From Bradyrhizobium sp. JYMT SZCCT0428 (lineage in GTDB: Bacteria > Pseudomonadota > Alphaproteobacteria > Rhizobiales > Xanthobacteraceae): 64,000 nucleotides of DNA. The first letter of the stretch is position 1, and every line of letters starts with the position of its first letter. A program made the translations under genes and the position numbers. Of the stretch, positions 17,695 through 26,631 are shown one piece after another. The stretch lies in assembly GCF_018131075.1 (NCBI RefSeq), contig NZ_JAFCLS010000014.1:62001-126000 (forward strand), given 5' to 3'. The notes beneath the pieces were generated by a model. The model did no database searches. It was not told where the DNA came from and was given only the letters and a program-made list of their open reading frames with translations.

Positions 17695-18519
17695 TCACCC
17701 CTGCGGCGTCACCTTGCGCGTGACAAGATCGATGATGAATTTGCCGCGCCTCTCGTAGCCTTCCGGCACATAGGCCTCGCCGCGCGAGAGCTTGCCAAAG
17801 ACTTCCTTCGGTTTGGGAAACACCTTGCGGCAGGCCTTCCGGATCGTGTTCGCGTCGGCATGGCGCACTGTCACGGTCAGCGTCTGCGGCCGCGGCCCGG
17901 CCTTGATGTCCGAGACTTCGAAATATTTCGAACGCTCCTTGCAGGTAACGACGTTGGCGCCATAGGCGCGAATCGAATCCGCCGCGGTGATCAGAAAATC
18001 CGGCGAGATGCTGATGTTCCTGCTGTAGTCCTGGGTGAACACGAACTCGGCGACGCCGGTTTCCAGATTGCCCTGGCCGGTATGGCCGGTGATACACATC
18101 AGCCAATCCTGCTGCGCGCTCTTCGCCAGGGTGATGCAGTCATTGACCTGCGAGCCCGGCTGAAAACTCCTGAAACTGGTCTTGCCGCCGCTCTGCTCGA
18201 ACACGACCGAGCCGCCATTGTCGGTCGCGTGCGGCTCGCAGCCGCTCTCGTAATTGACCACCAGAAGCGGATTGCCTGCGGCGATGAACCGGCCACTGTG
18301 ACGATCGGCTGTCAGCTTGACGTCGCACGCACGGTCTCCCGCATCCGGATAGTTCTTCGCCCGCTTGCAGGTCGATCCTTCGATATCGGTAGCTTCGCAA
18401 AACGTCGACAGCAGCGCGCGGTCGGCATCGTCAGCGCGAGCCGGGCTGGCGAGCAGGCAGGCGCCGGCAATGGCCAGCGCGACGAGAGCAGCAAACGATT
18501 TCGGCATCGGGCGGGTCAT
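17695..18519 (-). CDS. Exported hypothetical protein (274 aa)
   Basis: Signal peptide at the N-terminus (MTRPMPKSFAALVALAIAGACLLASPARA, listed here in parts: basic start, hydrophobic core, cleavage after ARA). The mature protein has at least six Cys (FCEATDIEGSTCKRAK, RACDVK, YESGCEP, DCITLAK, MCITG, VVTCKE), consistent with periplasmic disulfides. The C-terminal part is a mixed alpha/beta region without a motif I know. I chose 18519 because it starts the signal peptide; an upstream ATG at 18585 adds 22 hydrophilic residues. It is divergent from a tiny gene at 18640. Confidence 0.8.
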   Translation of the reverse strand: MTRPMPKSFAALVALAIAGACLLASPARADDADRALLSTFCEATDIEGSTCKRAKNYPDAGDRACDVKLTADRHSGRFIAAGNPLLVVNYESGCEPHATDNGGSVVFEQSGGKTSFRSFQPGSQVNDCITLAKSAQQDWLMCITGHTGQGNLETGVAEFVFTQDYSRNISISPDFLITAADSIRAYGANVVTCKERSKYFEVSDIKAGPRPQTLTVTVRHADANTIRKACRKVFPKPKEVFGKLSRGEAYVPEGYERRGKFIIDLVTRKVTPQG

Positions 18520-18639
18520 GGTTTCAGTCGGCGGGAACAATTGGTTCATGTTGGCTTGGTCGGCGCAAGGCGGGGCCGCGTTCACGCGGGAACGAGTACG
18601 GCCTGTCCCGCGTTTCTCCTGCTATCAATGGAGAATCTG

Positions 18640-18831
18640 ATGACCAAACCGATTGAAAAAACCATTACGCCCGTTCCCGAGGAGAACAGGAGTCACAAGG
18701 GCCCCGGCAGCACGCCGAAGGTGGCCGTCGACACCACCAAGGGCCATCGCGACGACGAGAAGAACAACATCCGCGAACAGGGCGATCACGGCAATATGAC
18801 GCAGAACACGAGTAATCGGCGGTCGGGGTGA
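18640..18831 (+). CDS. Small hydrophilic protein (63 aa)
   Basis: ATG at 18640 with GGAG ten bases upstream. No hydrophobic segment; rich in Lys, Asp, Glu, Asn, Gly and Pro (PVPEENRSHKGPGSTPK, HRDDEKNNIREQGDHGN). It is probably intrinsically disordered. The composition recalls small stress-induced hydrophilins, but the family is not identified. A second small hydrophilic protein of similar flavour lies at 55753-55932. Confidence 0.6.
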   Translation: MTKPIEKTITPVPEENRSHKGPGSTPKVAVDTTKGHRDDEKNNIREQGDHGNMTQNTSNRRSG

Positions 18832-18855
18832 TCGGCGGCGCACCCACCCTCCCTC

Positions 18856-18949
18856 GTCATTCCGGGGCGTGCGAAGCACGAGCCCGGAATCCATAACCAC
18901 GATCGGGAGTATGGATTCCGGGCTCTCGCTTCGCGAGCCCCGGAATGAC
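18856..18949. repeat. Palindromic repeat (GTCATTCCGGGG type)
   Basis: Arms GTCATTCCGGGGC and GCCCCGGAATGAC enclose GCCCGGAATCCATA and TATGGATTCCGGGC, which also pair. Near-duplicate of 19442-19535, so the 128-aa gene at 19051 is bracketed by two direct copies. Confidence 0.85.
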
Positions 18950-19050
18950 AAGGGGAGGGAGTGCGTGACACGCATCACGCCACACCCCTGCACAACCACC
19001 TATCCTGGCGGCATCAACGTCCCCACCGGGGACCACAGAAAGCCGCCGCC

Positions 19051-19437
19051 ATGAACGTCATGTCAGCCCCGAAATCCAGCTCGCGGAACCGTCTCGAAGG
19101 TTTTGTGCTGACCGCGCTGTTCCAGGGCTTCCCCACCTTCGCCGCCGCTGCGCTGATGCTCAAGCTTGTCGGCAGCCACGAAATCGTCGGCCAGCGCTAC
19201 GGCGCCGCGATCTTCGTCGTGCTGGCCGCTGTCTTTTACGCCCTGCTGACGCCGTGGCTCGCGCGCAAATTCCCGAAGCGGTTCGGGTACGGCTTCGAAC
19301 CGCTGTTCTTCGACGCCAGCCTGTCCTTCATCGAAAAGATCGCGCGCTGGCGGACCCAGCCGGTCACCTCGCTGCAACTGGTGACCAACGTGATGTTGCT
19401 GTCGCTGCTGGCGGTGGGGATTGCAAGCGTGGGGTAG
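19051..19437 (+). CDS. Conserved membrane protein (128 aa)
   Basis: Three hydrophobic stretches: LTALFQGFPTFAAAALMLKLV (about 20-40), GAAIFVVLAAVFYALLTPWL (50-70) and LVTNVMLLSLLAVGIASV at the C-terminus. Between the second and third is an amphipathic segment with Phe/Arg/Lys (KFPKRFGYGFEPLFFD). No family known to me. Bracketed by two near-identical GTCATTCCGG palindromes, which may insulate or stabilise its message. Confidence 0.7.
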   Translation: MNVMSAPKSSSRNRLEGFVLTALFQGFPTFAAAALMLKLVGSHEIVGQRYGAAIFVVLAAVFYALLTPWLARKFPKRFGYGFEPLFFDASLSFIEKIARWRTQPVTSLQLVTNVMLLSLLAVGIASVG

Positions 19438-19441
19438 GGCT

Positions 19442-19535
19442 CGTCTCGGGGCGATGCGAAGCATCGAACCCGGAATCCATAACCGCGATCGGGAGTATGG
19501 ATTCCGGACAGCCGCTTCGCGGCTTCCGGAATGAC
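19442..19535. repeat. Palindromic repeat (CATTCCGG type), near copy of 18856
   Basis: Core AACCCGGAATCCATAACCGC, then GATCGGGAGTATGGATTCCGG, and right arm CTTCCGGAATGAC. The left outer arm has decayed (GTCTCGGGG). Lies in the gap between convergent genes. Confidence 0.8.
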
Positions 19536-19552
19536 GGCTTAATGATTGATCG

Positions 19553-22500
19553 CTACCTCTTCTTCCACCCGCCCCGATGCCCCGGTGCGCCGCCGCTCGA
19601 TCGCGGCGCCGGGCCGAACTCCGGCCCCGATTGGCGAGAGTCGGTGGGCTGGAAGATTTTGGTGTTGCCGCCGATGTCGGGCTTGCGCGGTTTTGCGCCG
19701 CTGGGGCGGTCGGGCAGGGATTCCGGGCCGTGCATTTCGTCGAGGTGGGGTTTGTGGACTTTGGAGGTGCCGGTGGCACCGCCCGTGGGCTGCCCCTCAC
19801 CCCGACCCTCTCCCCGCGAAGGGCGGGGCGAGGGGGAAGAGGCACCGCTGCCGCCGCGCATTCCGAAGCCTCTTTTCTTCGAGGCGCTGGCCGGGAGGTT
19901 CGCGGAGTCGCCATATTTCTTCGTGCCCGCGTACGCACCGGCCTTCGCGGCCACGCCGCGCTGCTTGATGGTGGGGTCGTCGACCACGGCGAGCTCGGTG
20001 GCGCGGAGGCGTTTGACTTCGTCGCGTAATCTGGCGGCTTCCTCGAAGTTCAAATCGGCGGCGGCTTCGCGCATTCTTGTTTCGAGATCGTTCAGCACGG
20101 TCTCGAAATTGTGGCCGATGCTGATGACGTCGTCGGCCATGCCGCCGTCGCCGATTTCCACCAGCACATGGTCGCGCTCGTAGACGCTGTTCATGATGTC
20201 GCCGATGGATTTCTTGATGCTTTCGGGCGTGATGCCGTTGGCGGTGTTGTACTCGACCTGCTTCTCGCGGCGGCGGTCGGTTTCGGCGATAGCGCGCTCC
20301 ATCGAGCCGGTCATCTGGTCGGCATAGAGGATCACCTTGCCGTCGACGTTGCGCGCGGCGCGGCCGATGGTCTGGATCAGCGAGGTCTCGCTGCGCAAAA
20401 AGCCTTCCTTGTCGGCGTCGAGGATCGCGACCAGCGCGCATTCGGGAATGTCGAGGCCCTCGCGCAAGAGGTTGATGCCGACCAGCGCGTCGAACGCGCC
20501 GAGGCGGAGATCCCTGATGATCTCGATGCGCTCGATCGTGTCGATATCGGAGTGCATGTAGCGCACGCGGATGCCCTGCTCGTGCAGGTATTCGGTGAGG
20601 TCTTCCGCCATGCGCTTTGTCAGCACCGTGATCAGCGAGCGATAGCCGGCCTGCGCGGTGGCGCGGACTTCGCCGACGAGATCGTCGACCTGGGTGCGGG
20701 CAGGGCGGATGTTCACCGGCGGATCGATCAGGCCGGTGGGGCGGATCACCTGTTCGACGAACACGCCGCCGCTTTCGTTCAGCTCCCAGCCGCTCGGCGT
20801 GGCGGACACCGCGACCGATTGCGGGCGCATCATGTCCCACTCCTCGAAGCGCAGCGGGCGGTTGTCCATGCAGGAGGGCAGGCGGAAACCGTATTCGGCC
20901 AGCGTCGCCTTGCGCCGAAAATCGCCTTTGAACATGGCGCCGATCTGGGGAACGGTGACGTGGCTTTCGTCGGCGAAAACAAGCGCGTTGTCGGGGACGT
21001 ATTCGAACAGCGTCGGCGGCGGCTCGCCGGGGCGGCGGCCGGTGAGGTAGCGCGAATAGTTCTCGATGCCGGCGCAGCTTCCCGTCGCTTCCATCATTTC
21101 GAGATCGAACGTAGTTCGCTGCTCCAGCCGCTGCGCTTCCAGCAGCCGGCCCTGGTTGTTGAGCTGGTCCAGCCGCAGCTTCAATTCTGATTTGATCGAC
21201 TTGATCGCCTGCACCAGCGTCGGCCGCGGCGTCACATAGTGCGAGTTGGCGTAGATCTTGATGAATTCGAGATCGTCCTGCTTGTGGCCGGTGAGCGGAT
21301 CGAATTCCTCGATATTTTCGACGGTGTCGCCGAACAGGTTCACGCGCCAGGCGCGGTCTTCATAGTGCGCCGGGAAGATGTCGATGACGTCGCCGCGAAC
21401 ACGGAAGGTGCCGCGGGTGAAATCGGCCTGGGTGCGCTTGTATTGCAGCGCCACGAGGTCGGCGATCAATTGCCGCTGGTCGATGCGCTCGCCCTTCTTC
21501 AGCGCGAAGGTCATCGCGGTGTAGGTCTCGACCGAGCCGATACCGTAGATGCACGACACGGACGCGACGATGATGACGTCGTCGCGCTCCAGCAGCGCGC
21601 GCGTCGCCGAGTGGCGCATGCGGTCGATCTGCTCGTTGATCGAGGAGTCCTTCTCTATGTAGGTGTCGGTGCGCGGCACATAGGCTTCGGGCTGGTAGTA
21701 GTCGTAATAGGAGACGAAATATTCCACCGCGTTGTCGGGGAAGAAGCTCTTGAACTCGCCATAGAGCTGCGCCGCCAGCGTCTTGTTCGGCGCCAGGATG
21801 ATGGCGGGGCGCTGCGTCGCCTCGATCACCTTGGCCATGGTGTAAGTCTTGCCGGAGCCGGTGACGCCGAGCAGCACCTGGGTGCGGTCGTTGCGGCTGA
21901 TGCCTTCGACCAATTCCTTGATCGCGGTCGGCTGGTCGCCCTTCGGTTCATACTCGGACTTGATCTCGAAGCGCACGCCGCCTTCGGACTTCTCCGGGCG
22001 GGGCGGGCGGTGCGGCGTCCAGACCTTCACGCCGCCGCCTTCGCCCTTGAATTCGGGCCGGCCCTCGCGGATCAGATCTTCCAGCGCATCGGCCGTAGCC
22101 TGGACGCCGAGCGCCTCCATCTTGTTGCGCGGCGGCCGCGCCAGCGCGGCGGCGTCTTCCTCCTCGGTGGTGAAGCCGAATTGTTTTGCCAGTGCCGGAT
22201 CGAGCGTCGGGATGGTCGCCGACGTGCCGTAATTGGCTTGCGGGGCTTCGTCGAGGCCGTCCGGATTGCTTCGTGCGCCCGGCGGCTGCGGATTCGGGCG
22301 CAGCGGTTGCGGATAGGGATCGGCGGAACTCGGCGGGAAGTTCTTGGGCGTCGACGATCGCGCGCGATGCACGGCGGCTTCGCCGCCGGAACGGCGGTCC
22401 TTCGAATTATCCGGCGGCGGCTGCAGGCCGGTGCCCGAGCCCATGCCGGCATCGCCGCGGTTGATCGCGGGATTGAGCAGTTCCGCCAGAGCGGGCCCGA

Positions 22501-22579
22501 TCGGCTGAACTTCCGGCCGGTGCGCTTTGGATTTCGGGGTTTTGCCTGATTTTTTCGGGGAGTCGGGTTTCTTCGCCAT
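19553..22579 (-). CDS. uvrB: Excinuclease ABC subunit B with long N- and C-terminal extensions
   Basis: DNA helicase-like damage-verification subunit of nucleotide excision repair. 1008 aa, about 330 longer than E. coli UvrB. Residues 1-200 are a disordered Pro/Ser/Lys-rich extension. The core starts near 204 ([17 protein letters not shown]): Walker A GVTGSGKT 238-245, beta-hairpin [12 protein letters not shown], motif II DESH, motif [11 protein letters not shown], and the UvrC-binding UVR coiled coil ([17 protein letters not shown]) near 870. A ~130-residue low-complexity tail follows. Within it, residues about 915-929 are the translation of an intergenic-type palindrome. I use ATG 22579; a TTG at 22660 is possible. 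Confidence 0.96.
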   Translation of the reverse strand: MAKKPDSPKKSGKTPKSKAHRPEVQPIGPALAELLNPAINRGDAGMGSGTGLQPPPDNSKDRRSGGEAAVHRARSSTPKNFPPSSADPYPQPLRPNPQPPGARSNPDGLDEAPQANYGTSATIPTLDPALAKQFGFTTEEEDAAALARPPRNKMEALGVQATADALEDLIREGRPEFKGEGGGVKVWTPHRPPRPEKSEGGVRFEIKSEYEPKGDQPTAIKELVEGISRNDRTQVLLGVTGSGKTYTMAKVIEATQRPAIILAPNKTLAAQLYGEFKSFFPDNAVEYFVSYYDYYQPEAYVPRTDTYIEKDSSINEQIDRMRHSATRALLERDDVIIVASVSCIYGIGSVETYTAMTFALKKGERIDQRQLIADLVALQYKRTQADFTRGTFRVRGDVIDIFPAHYEDRAWRVNLFGDTVENIEEFDPLTGHKQDDLEFIKIYANSHYVTPRPTLVQAIKSIKSELKLRLDQLNNQGRLLEAQRLEQRTTFDLEMMEATGSCAGIENYSRYLTGRRPGEPPPTLFEYVPDNALVFADESHVTVPQIGAMFKGDFRRKATLAEYGFRLPSCMDNRPLRFEEWDMMRPQSVAVSATPSGWELNESGGVFVEQVIRPTGLIDPPVNIRPARTQVDDLVGEVRATAQAGYRSLITVLTKRMAEDLTEYLHEQGIRVRYMHSDIDTIERIEIIRDLRLGAFDALVGINLLREGLDIPECALVAILDADKEGFLRSETSLIQTIGRAARNVDGKVILYADQMTGSMERAIAETDRRREKQVEYNTANGITPESIKKSIGDIMNSVYERDHVLVEIGDGGMADDVISIGHNFETVLNDLETRMREAAADLNFEEAARLRDEVKRLRATELAVVDDPTIKQRGVAAKAGAYAGTKKYGDSANLPASASKKRGFGMRGGSGASSPSPRPSRGEGRGEGQPTGGATGTSKVHKPHLDEMHGPESLPDRPSGAKPRKPDIGGNTKIFQPTDSRQSGPEFGPAPRSSGGAPGHRGGWKKR
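19793..19837. repeat. Palindromic repeat inside the uvrB coding tail
   Basis: CCCCTCACCCCGACCCTCTCCCC followed by GCGAAGGGCGGGGCGAGGGGG. Same family as the elements at 34401-34540 and 35021-35150. Read through in frame on the lower strand as [15 protein letters not shown], with no frameshift. Confidence 0.8.
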
Positions 22580-22678
22580 GGGGCGAATATGGGGCCAATC
22601 GGCGCGCGAAAAAAGGGCAAAGCCGGTGTTGATTGAACGGCCGATTTTAGGCCGTTCCAATGTCAGCAGGTGTCAGCG

Positions 22679-22900
22679 TCAGGCGAAGACGTCGCCGGAA
22701 TCCGCAACCGTCGCGGGGGGTGAATCGGCCTTGACGATGTCGAGATGGATGCCGCCGCACTTCGTGCAGCGCATGGTCCAGTATTCGGCGCCGGCCTTGC
22801 CGGGGATGATGCGCAGCACGGCGAGGGAGGCACTGCATTGCGGGCAGTTCGACATCACCTGCCTGGGTGGCTGCGCCGGGTTGGGTTCGACTTGCGACAT
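22679..22900 (-). CDS. Zinc-ribbon protein (73 aa)
   Basis: Two Cys pairs, CPQC near 19-22 and CTKC near 45-48, separated by 22 residues with WTMRCTKCGGIHLDIV, form a zinc-ribbon knuckle. Flanks are flexible Pro/Ala/Asp-rich. Such short ribbons often act in RNA or protein binding; the function here is unknown. The ATG at 22900 leaves 18 residues before the first Cys pair. 14 bases downstream of another short gene, so the pair probably shares a transcript that also reads toward uvrB. Confidence 0.75.
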   Translation of the reverse strand: MSQVEPNPAQPPRQVMSNCPQCSASLAVLRIIPGKAGAEYWTMRCTKCGGIHLDIVKADSPPATVADSGDVFA

Positions 22901-22914
22901 CCCAGCCGCCTGTT

Positions 22915-23136
22915 TCAGACCGACGCCGCCATCGTGTAGCGCTGCCGGTTGTGGTCGATATGGGCTTTCGCATCCGCGATCGCCGCTTCCGGATCGGACC
23001 ATGCAAAGCCGACTTCGAGCGTCGGAAACGACAAGCCATCGATGACGACCGGCGCGAGATCGGCTCGTTGTATCCTGGCGTGCCATTGCCCTCTCCCCGC
23101 TTCGAACGACTGAATTTCAAAGCCGCCGTAAATCAT
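22915..23136 (-). CDS. Hypothetical protein (73 aa)
   Basis: Start at 23136 is set by GGGAG 8 nt upstream. The sequence looks like a small beta-sheet domain with a C-terminal helix: YGGFEIQSFEAGRGQWHARIQRAD, FPTLEVGFAWSDPEAAIADAKAHID. This resembles short HicB- or DUF6566-like alpha/beta units, an uncertain likeness. It precedes the zinc-ribbon gene by 14 bases on the same strand. Confidence 0.7.
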   Translation of the reverse strand: MIYGGFEIQSFEAGRGQWHARIQRADLAPVVIDGLSFPTLEVGFAWSDPEAAIADAKAHIDHNRQRYTMAASV

Positions 23137-23256
23137 GGCTGAACTCCCGGGATCCCGATCGCCCCCGCGATCATCCGGGCCTGACCAGACCATGGTTTTT
23201 CGACGGCCGGTGTGAACCGGTTCACATCTCGCGGCATTTTTGCGGAAGCGGGAACT

Positions 23257-24474
23257 TCAGCGTAGGGCGGCAATGTGATCGGCGAGCACGGCGGCATCGT
23301 CGCCGACGCCCGACAAAAAGGCGGAGTACAGCTTCGACAGATAGGGCAGGCCGAGGAAATAGAGCCCCGCTACCTCTGACACGCCGCCCCGATGGACCGG
23401 CTCGCCGCTGCCATCCCGGACCGGAAGGTCGATCCAGCTGAAATCGACGCCGTAGCCGGTGGCCCAGACCACCGCATGGACCTCCTCGTTGCCGAGGTCG
23501 AGGCGCCGGATCGGTTCGGTGACGCAAGGCGGATCGGCCAGCACAATACGGGCGGCGGGGTCAGTGGGCAGATGGAGGCCGTGCTGTTCGACATGCGCGT
23601 CCAGCATGTCGAGGAAACCTGCATAATAGAGATCTCCGTTGGCGAGATTTTCGGCGAGACCAGCGGCAATCTCGAGCACGCCGTCGCGCGCCGCCAAAAC
23701 CCTTCCCAGCAGCGTGATGCCGTCAGCGGCGAATCGATGGAAGTCGATGGTGTAGCCGCCATAGGCGCCCGTGATCGACGGGTTGACCCGGATCGGGCCG
23801 CGCTGCTCCGCCGTCATGTCGAACAGGCGAAGGGCGCCGAACCACCAGGTCAAATCCTGTCCGCGGTAACGGCGCGGCATGCGGGTGTGCTGGCCGACCG
23901 AAAGAAAGACGCGGCGGCCGGCGCGATGCAGTTCGTCGGCGATCTGCGCGCCGGACGCGCCTGCGCCAACCACCAGCACGGCGCCCGGTGGCAGCTGGTC
24001 GGGATTTTTGTAGCTGCTGGCATGGACCTGAAACACCGGATCATCGCGCAGCAGGTCCGGCATCAGCGGCTGCTGATAGGGCCCGGTCGCGACCACGACG
24101 TTGTTGGCCTCGATGGTGCCATCCGCGGTCTCGGCGATGAAGCCGGCGTCGCCGCGCTTCAAATGTGTGACCTCGACGCCGCAGCGGATTGGCGGCGCGA
24201 CGAATTCGGCAAAGGCGTCGATGAATTCCACGATCTCGCCGCTGGTCGCAAAAGCGTCCGGATCGCTGTGCGGAAAGGCAAAATCCGGCAGTTGCACCGA
24301 CCAGTTCGGGAACTGGAATTTCAGCCCGTCCCAGCGCTCGCTGCGCCAGCGCTCGGCAATGCGCGCCCGTTCCAGCACCAGATGCGGGATGCCGCGCTGC
24401 TTGAGCCGGTAGCTCATCACGAGCCCGGCCTGGCCGCCGCCGATGACCAGCGTGTCGATGCGTTCAGTTGGCAT
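23257..24474 (-). CDS. NAD(P)/FAD-dependent oxidoreductase, flavin monooxygenase/CzcO-like
   Basis: 405 aa. N-terminal FAD fingerprint VIGGGQAG at about 11-18; second dinucleotide fingerprint VVGAGASG near the middle; the segment VFQVHASSYKNP corresponds to the FMO motif; a C-terminal ATGYGVDFSWI matches the ATG motif of group B monooxygenases. Substrate unknown. I start at 24474 (MPTERIDTLVIGGG). The upstream LysR gene ends at 24464, overlapping by 11 bases on the same strand, so the regulator and enzyme are probably co-transcribed. Confidence 0.9.
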   Translation of the reverse strand: MPTERIDTLVIGGGQAGLVMSYRLKQRGIPHLVLERARIAERWRSERWDGLKFQFPNWSVQLPDFAFPHSDPDAFATSGEIVEFIDAFAEFVAPPIRCGVEVTHLKRGDAGFIAETADGTIEANNVVVATGPYQQPLMPDLLRDDPVFQVHASSYKNPDQLPPGAVLVVGAGASGAQIADELHRAGRRVFLSVGQHTRMPRRYRGQDLTWWFGALRLFDMTAEQRGPIRVNPSITGAYGGYTIDFHRFAADGITLLGRVLAARDGVLEIAAGLAENLANGDLYYAGFLDMLDAHVEQHGLHLPTDPAARIVLADPPCVTEPIRRLDLGNEEVHAVVWATGYGVDFSWIDLPVRDGSGEPVHRGGVSEVAGLYFLGLPYLSKLYSAFLSGVGDDAAVLADHIAALR

Positions 24475-25369
24475 GGCGCGGGCCCTTGCGGCGGGCGGCG
24501 GGTTCGGCCGCCGCGCGGATGATCCAGCGCCGGAACGCGACAAAGTCGCGCTGGCCGGTGCTGTATTCGCGATAGACCAGGTACCAGCGCATGCCCTTCG
24601 GCACGCTCAGCGCAAACGGCGCCACCAGCCGGCCGGCGGCGAGGTCGTCGTCGATATAGGGGCGGATGCCCATCGCGATGCCGAGGCCGTCGACCGCGGC
24701 CTGCAGCGCCTGGCCGTAGAATTGAAACTCCGGTCCGCGCGCGCTGACGCGGGCGACGCTTGCCGCCTTCAGCCATGACGGCCAGTCGTCAGGCGAATGC
24801 GCGACGCGCAGCAGCGCGGGTCCCTTCAGATCGCCGGGCCGCTTGAGCGAGCTGGCGAGGCGGGGCGCGCAGACCGGCAACAGATCGGCCGCGAACAGCG
24901 GCTCGGCGATCAGCCCCGGCCATTCGCCGTCGCCGAGCTGGATGCCGCAGCTCCAGTCCTCGCCGAACGGCGCGGCCGCGCCGCCGGTGGTGATGCGGAC
25001 ATCGATGTTGGGTTCCTGCTTGTGGAAATCCGCCAGCCGCGGGATCAGCCAGCGCATCGCAAAGGTGGGCCCGACGCCGATGGTCAGCACGCGGACGGTG
25101 GAGGGCGCGGTGACCTGCGCGGTCAGGCTCGCCAGCGCGTCGAAGATCGGCGTCAGCCCGCTCTGATAGGTGCGACCGGCGGCCGTCGTCACCAGGCGGT
25201 TGGCCTTGCGCTCGAACAGCGCCACCCCGAGCCGGTCTTCCAGAAGATGCACCATCCGGCTGACCGCGGCCGCCGATACGTTGAGTTCGCTACCTGCCGC
25301 CGCAAAGCTGCCGCTCCGCGCCGCAGCCTCGAATGCCTTGATGCCGTTGAGGAAGAGCAGCCGCCGCAT
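24464..25369 (-). CDS. LysR-family regulator (GcvA-like)
   Basis: 301 aa. Residues 1-60 hold the winged helix-turn-helix: LFLNGIKAFEAAARSGSFAAAGSELNVSAAAVSRM, then LEDRLGVALFERKANRLVTTAAG. The rest is a type 2 periplasmic-binding fold for a co-inducer (IGVGPTFAMRWLIPRLADF is the typical opening). Translationally overlaps the downstream oxidoreductase and is divergent from the TauE exporter. Either or both could be its target. The start ATG 25369 matches family length; a longer frame to 25483 would run into the exporter promoter. Confidence 0.92.
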   Translation of the reverse strand: MRRLLFLNGIKAFEAAARSGSFAAAGSELNVSAAAVSRMVHLLEDRLGVALFERKANRLVTTAAGRTYQSGLTPIFDALASLTAQVTAPSTVRVLTIGVGPTFAMRWLIPRLADFHKQEPNIDVRITTGGAAAPFGEDWSCGIQLGDGEWPGLIAEPLFAADLLPVCAPRLASSLKRPGDLKGPALLRVAHSPDDWPSWLKAASVARVSARGPEFQFYGQALQAAVDGLGIAMGIRPYIDDDLAAGRLVAPFALSVPKGMRWYLVYREYSTGQRDFVAFRRWIIRAAAEPAARRKGPRHAN

Positions 25370-25383
25370 TCCAACCCTCAGGA

Positions 25384-25414
25384 AAACTGATGCCAGGGCA
25401 AGATAACTCAGTTT
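25384..25414. promoter_or_regulatory. Inverted repeat in the LysR/TauE divergent promoter
   Basis: AAACTGA (25384-25390) and its exact complement TCAGTTT (25408-25414) lie 17 bases apart in the 89-base gap between divergent starts. It is a plausible regulator-binding site, but it does not fit the T-N11-A LysR box cleanly. Confidence 0.4.
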
Positions 25415-25458
25415 GCACGTCGCGTCCAAGCGCGGCAGTAATATCCTTGGAGATTCAA

Positions 25459-26220
25459 ATGACGCCGCTTTTGATCGCAGCACTGGGTTTGTTGATGGTC
25501 GCGACAGCTTTCCTGTCGGGCCTGTTCGGCATGGCCGGCGGCATGATCCTGATCGGCGTGCTGCTGGCCCTGATGCCGCTGCCGACGGCGATGGTGCTGC
25601 ATGCGATCACGCAGATGGCGTCCAATGGCTGGCGCGCCTTCCTGTGGCGCGCGCATATCAGATGGCGGCCGGTCGCGGTCTATCTGATCGGCTGCGCGCT
25701 GGCGCTCGGGCTCTGGTCGCTGACTCGTTATGTGCCGGACAAGCCGATCGCGCTGCTGCTGCTCGGGGTCACGCCGTTCATGGCGCGGCTGATGCCGGCG
25801 AATTTGAAGCCGGACCCGGACAGCATCTGGCAGGGCAGTTTCTACGGCTTCATCTGCATGGGTCTGATGCTGATGACCGGCGTGTCCGGCCCATTGATGG
25901 ATACGTTCTTCCTCGGCGGCAAGTTCGACCGCCGCGAGATTGTCGCGACCAAGGCGACCTGCCAGGTCGCGAGCCACCTCGTCAAGCTGGTCTATTTCGG
26001 CGGCATCATCGATCAGGCGGCGTCGCTCGATCCGGTGCTGGCGGCGGTGGCGATCGCAGCCTCGATGCTCGGCACCACGCTGGCGCGGCGCATTCTGGAA
26101 GCGATGAGCGACGCGCAGTTCCGCACCTGGGCGGGACGGTTGATCACGACGGTCGCCAGCTACTACATCCTCTATGGCGGCTGGCTGCTGGTCACGCGCT
26201 CCAGCGCGATGGCATTTTGA
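25459..26220 (+). CDS. TauE/SafE family anion exporter
   Basis: 253-aa inner-membrane permease with about eight hydrophobic segments and the family's internal pseudo-repeat. The opening segment FLSGLFGMAGGMILIGVLL is the classic TauE/SafE Gly-rich helix, and the second half repeats it weakly (MTGVSGPLMDTFFLGG). The family exports sulfite, sulfoacetate or other organic anions. GGAG precedes the ATG at 25459 by about 8 nt. Divergent from a LysR-oxidoreductase pair, so it may export a product of that enzyme; this is inferred from position only. Confidence 0.88.
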   Translation: MTPLLIAALGLLMVATAFLSGLFGMAGGMILIGVLLALMPLPTAMVLHAITQMASNGWRAFLWRAHIRWRPVAVYLIGCALALGLWSLTRYVPDKPIALLLLGVTPFMARLMPANLKPDPDSIWQGSFYGFICMGLMLMTGVSGPLMDTFFLGGKFDRREIVATKATCQVASHLVKLVYFGGIIDQAASLDPVLAAVAIAASMLGTTLARRILEAMSDAQFRTWAGRLITTVASYYILYGGWLLVTRSSAMAF

Positions 26221-26253
26221 TATCGAACGGCATTTCGAACGAAGGAGGGCCCG

Positions 26254-26490
26254 ATGACCGAGACGACAGACGCACTGGTGCTCGATCTCGTCGAATGGGT
26301 GGCGCGCGAGCCGAGACTCTATTCCGAAGTGATCGAGACCTGGCGCACCTCATGCCCGCGGCTGACGATCTGGGAAGACGCGGTCGATCGCGGCTATGTC
26401 GCGCGCCAGCCGGTGGCCGGCCTCGGCGTGCGCGTCGCGATTACCGAAGGCGGCAAGAATTTTCTGCGGGAACACGGGCGGGCGAACTGA
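26254..26490 (+). CDS. Small conserved hypothetical protein (78 aa)
   Basis: Strong ribosome-binding site GAAGGAGG 6 nt upstream and 33 bases after the TauE stop, so probably co-transcribed. Helical, with LVEWVAREPRLYSEVIETWRTSCPRLTIWEDAVDRGYV then AITEGGKNFLREHG. That pattern (helices, a small wing, and a final helix) resembles a winged-helix fragment of the PadR/MarR kind. It may be a stand-alone helix-turn-helix or a protein-binding module; I do not recognise a named family. Confidence 0.75.
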   Translation: MTETTDALVLDLVEWVAREPRLYSEVIETWRTSCPRLTIWEDAVDRGYVARQPVAGLGVRVAITEGGKNFLREHGRAN

Positions 26491-26631
26491 TCGTTTCGCG
26501 CGCGTGCGGGAAGGCATCACATTCGCGCGCGCCGGACCAATTCCATTGACTTCACGGCGCGACCCGACCACATTCATGCATCCGCATCCTTTTCGCGATG
26601 CGTGCAGTTTCCTCAACGCGGGACCGTGCCC

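Noticed and set aside
20111..22549. Large upper-strand frames opposite uvrB
   Set aside because: Shadows of the uvrB codon pattern.
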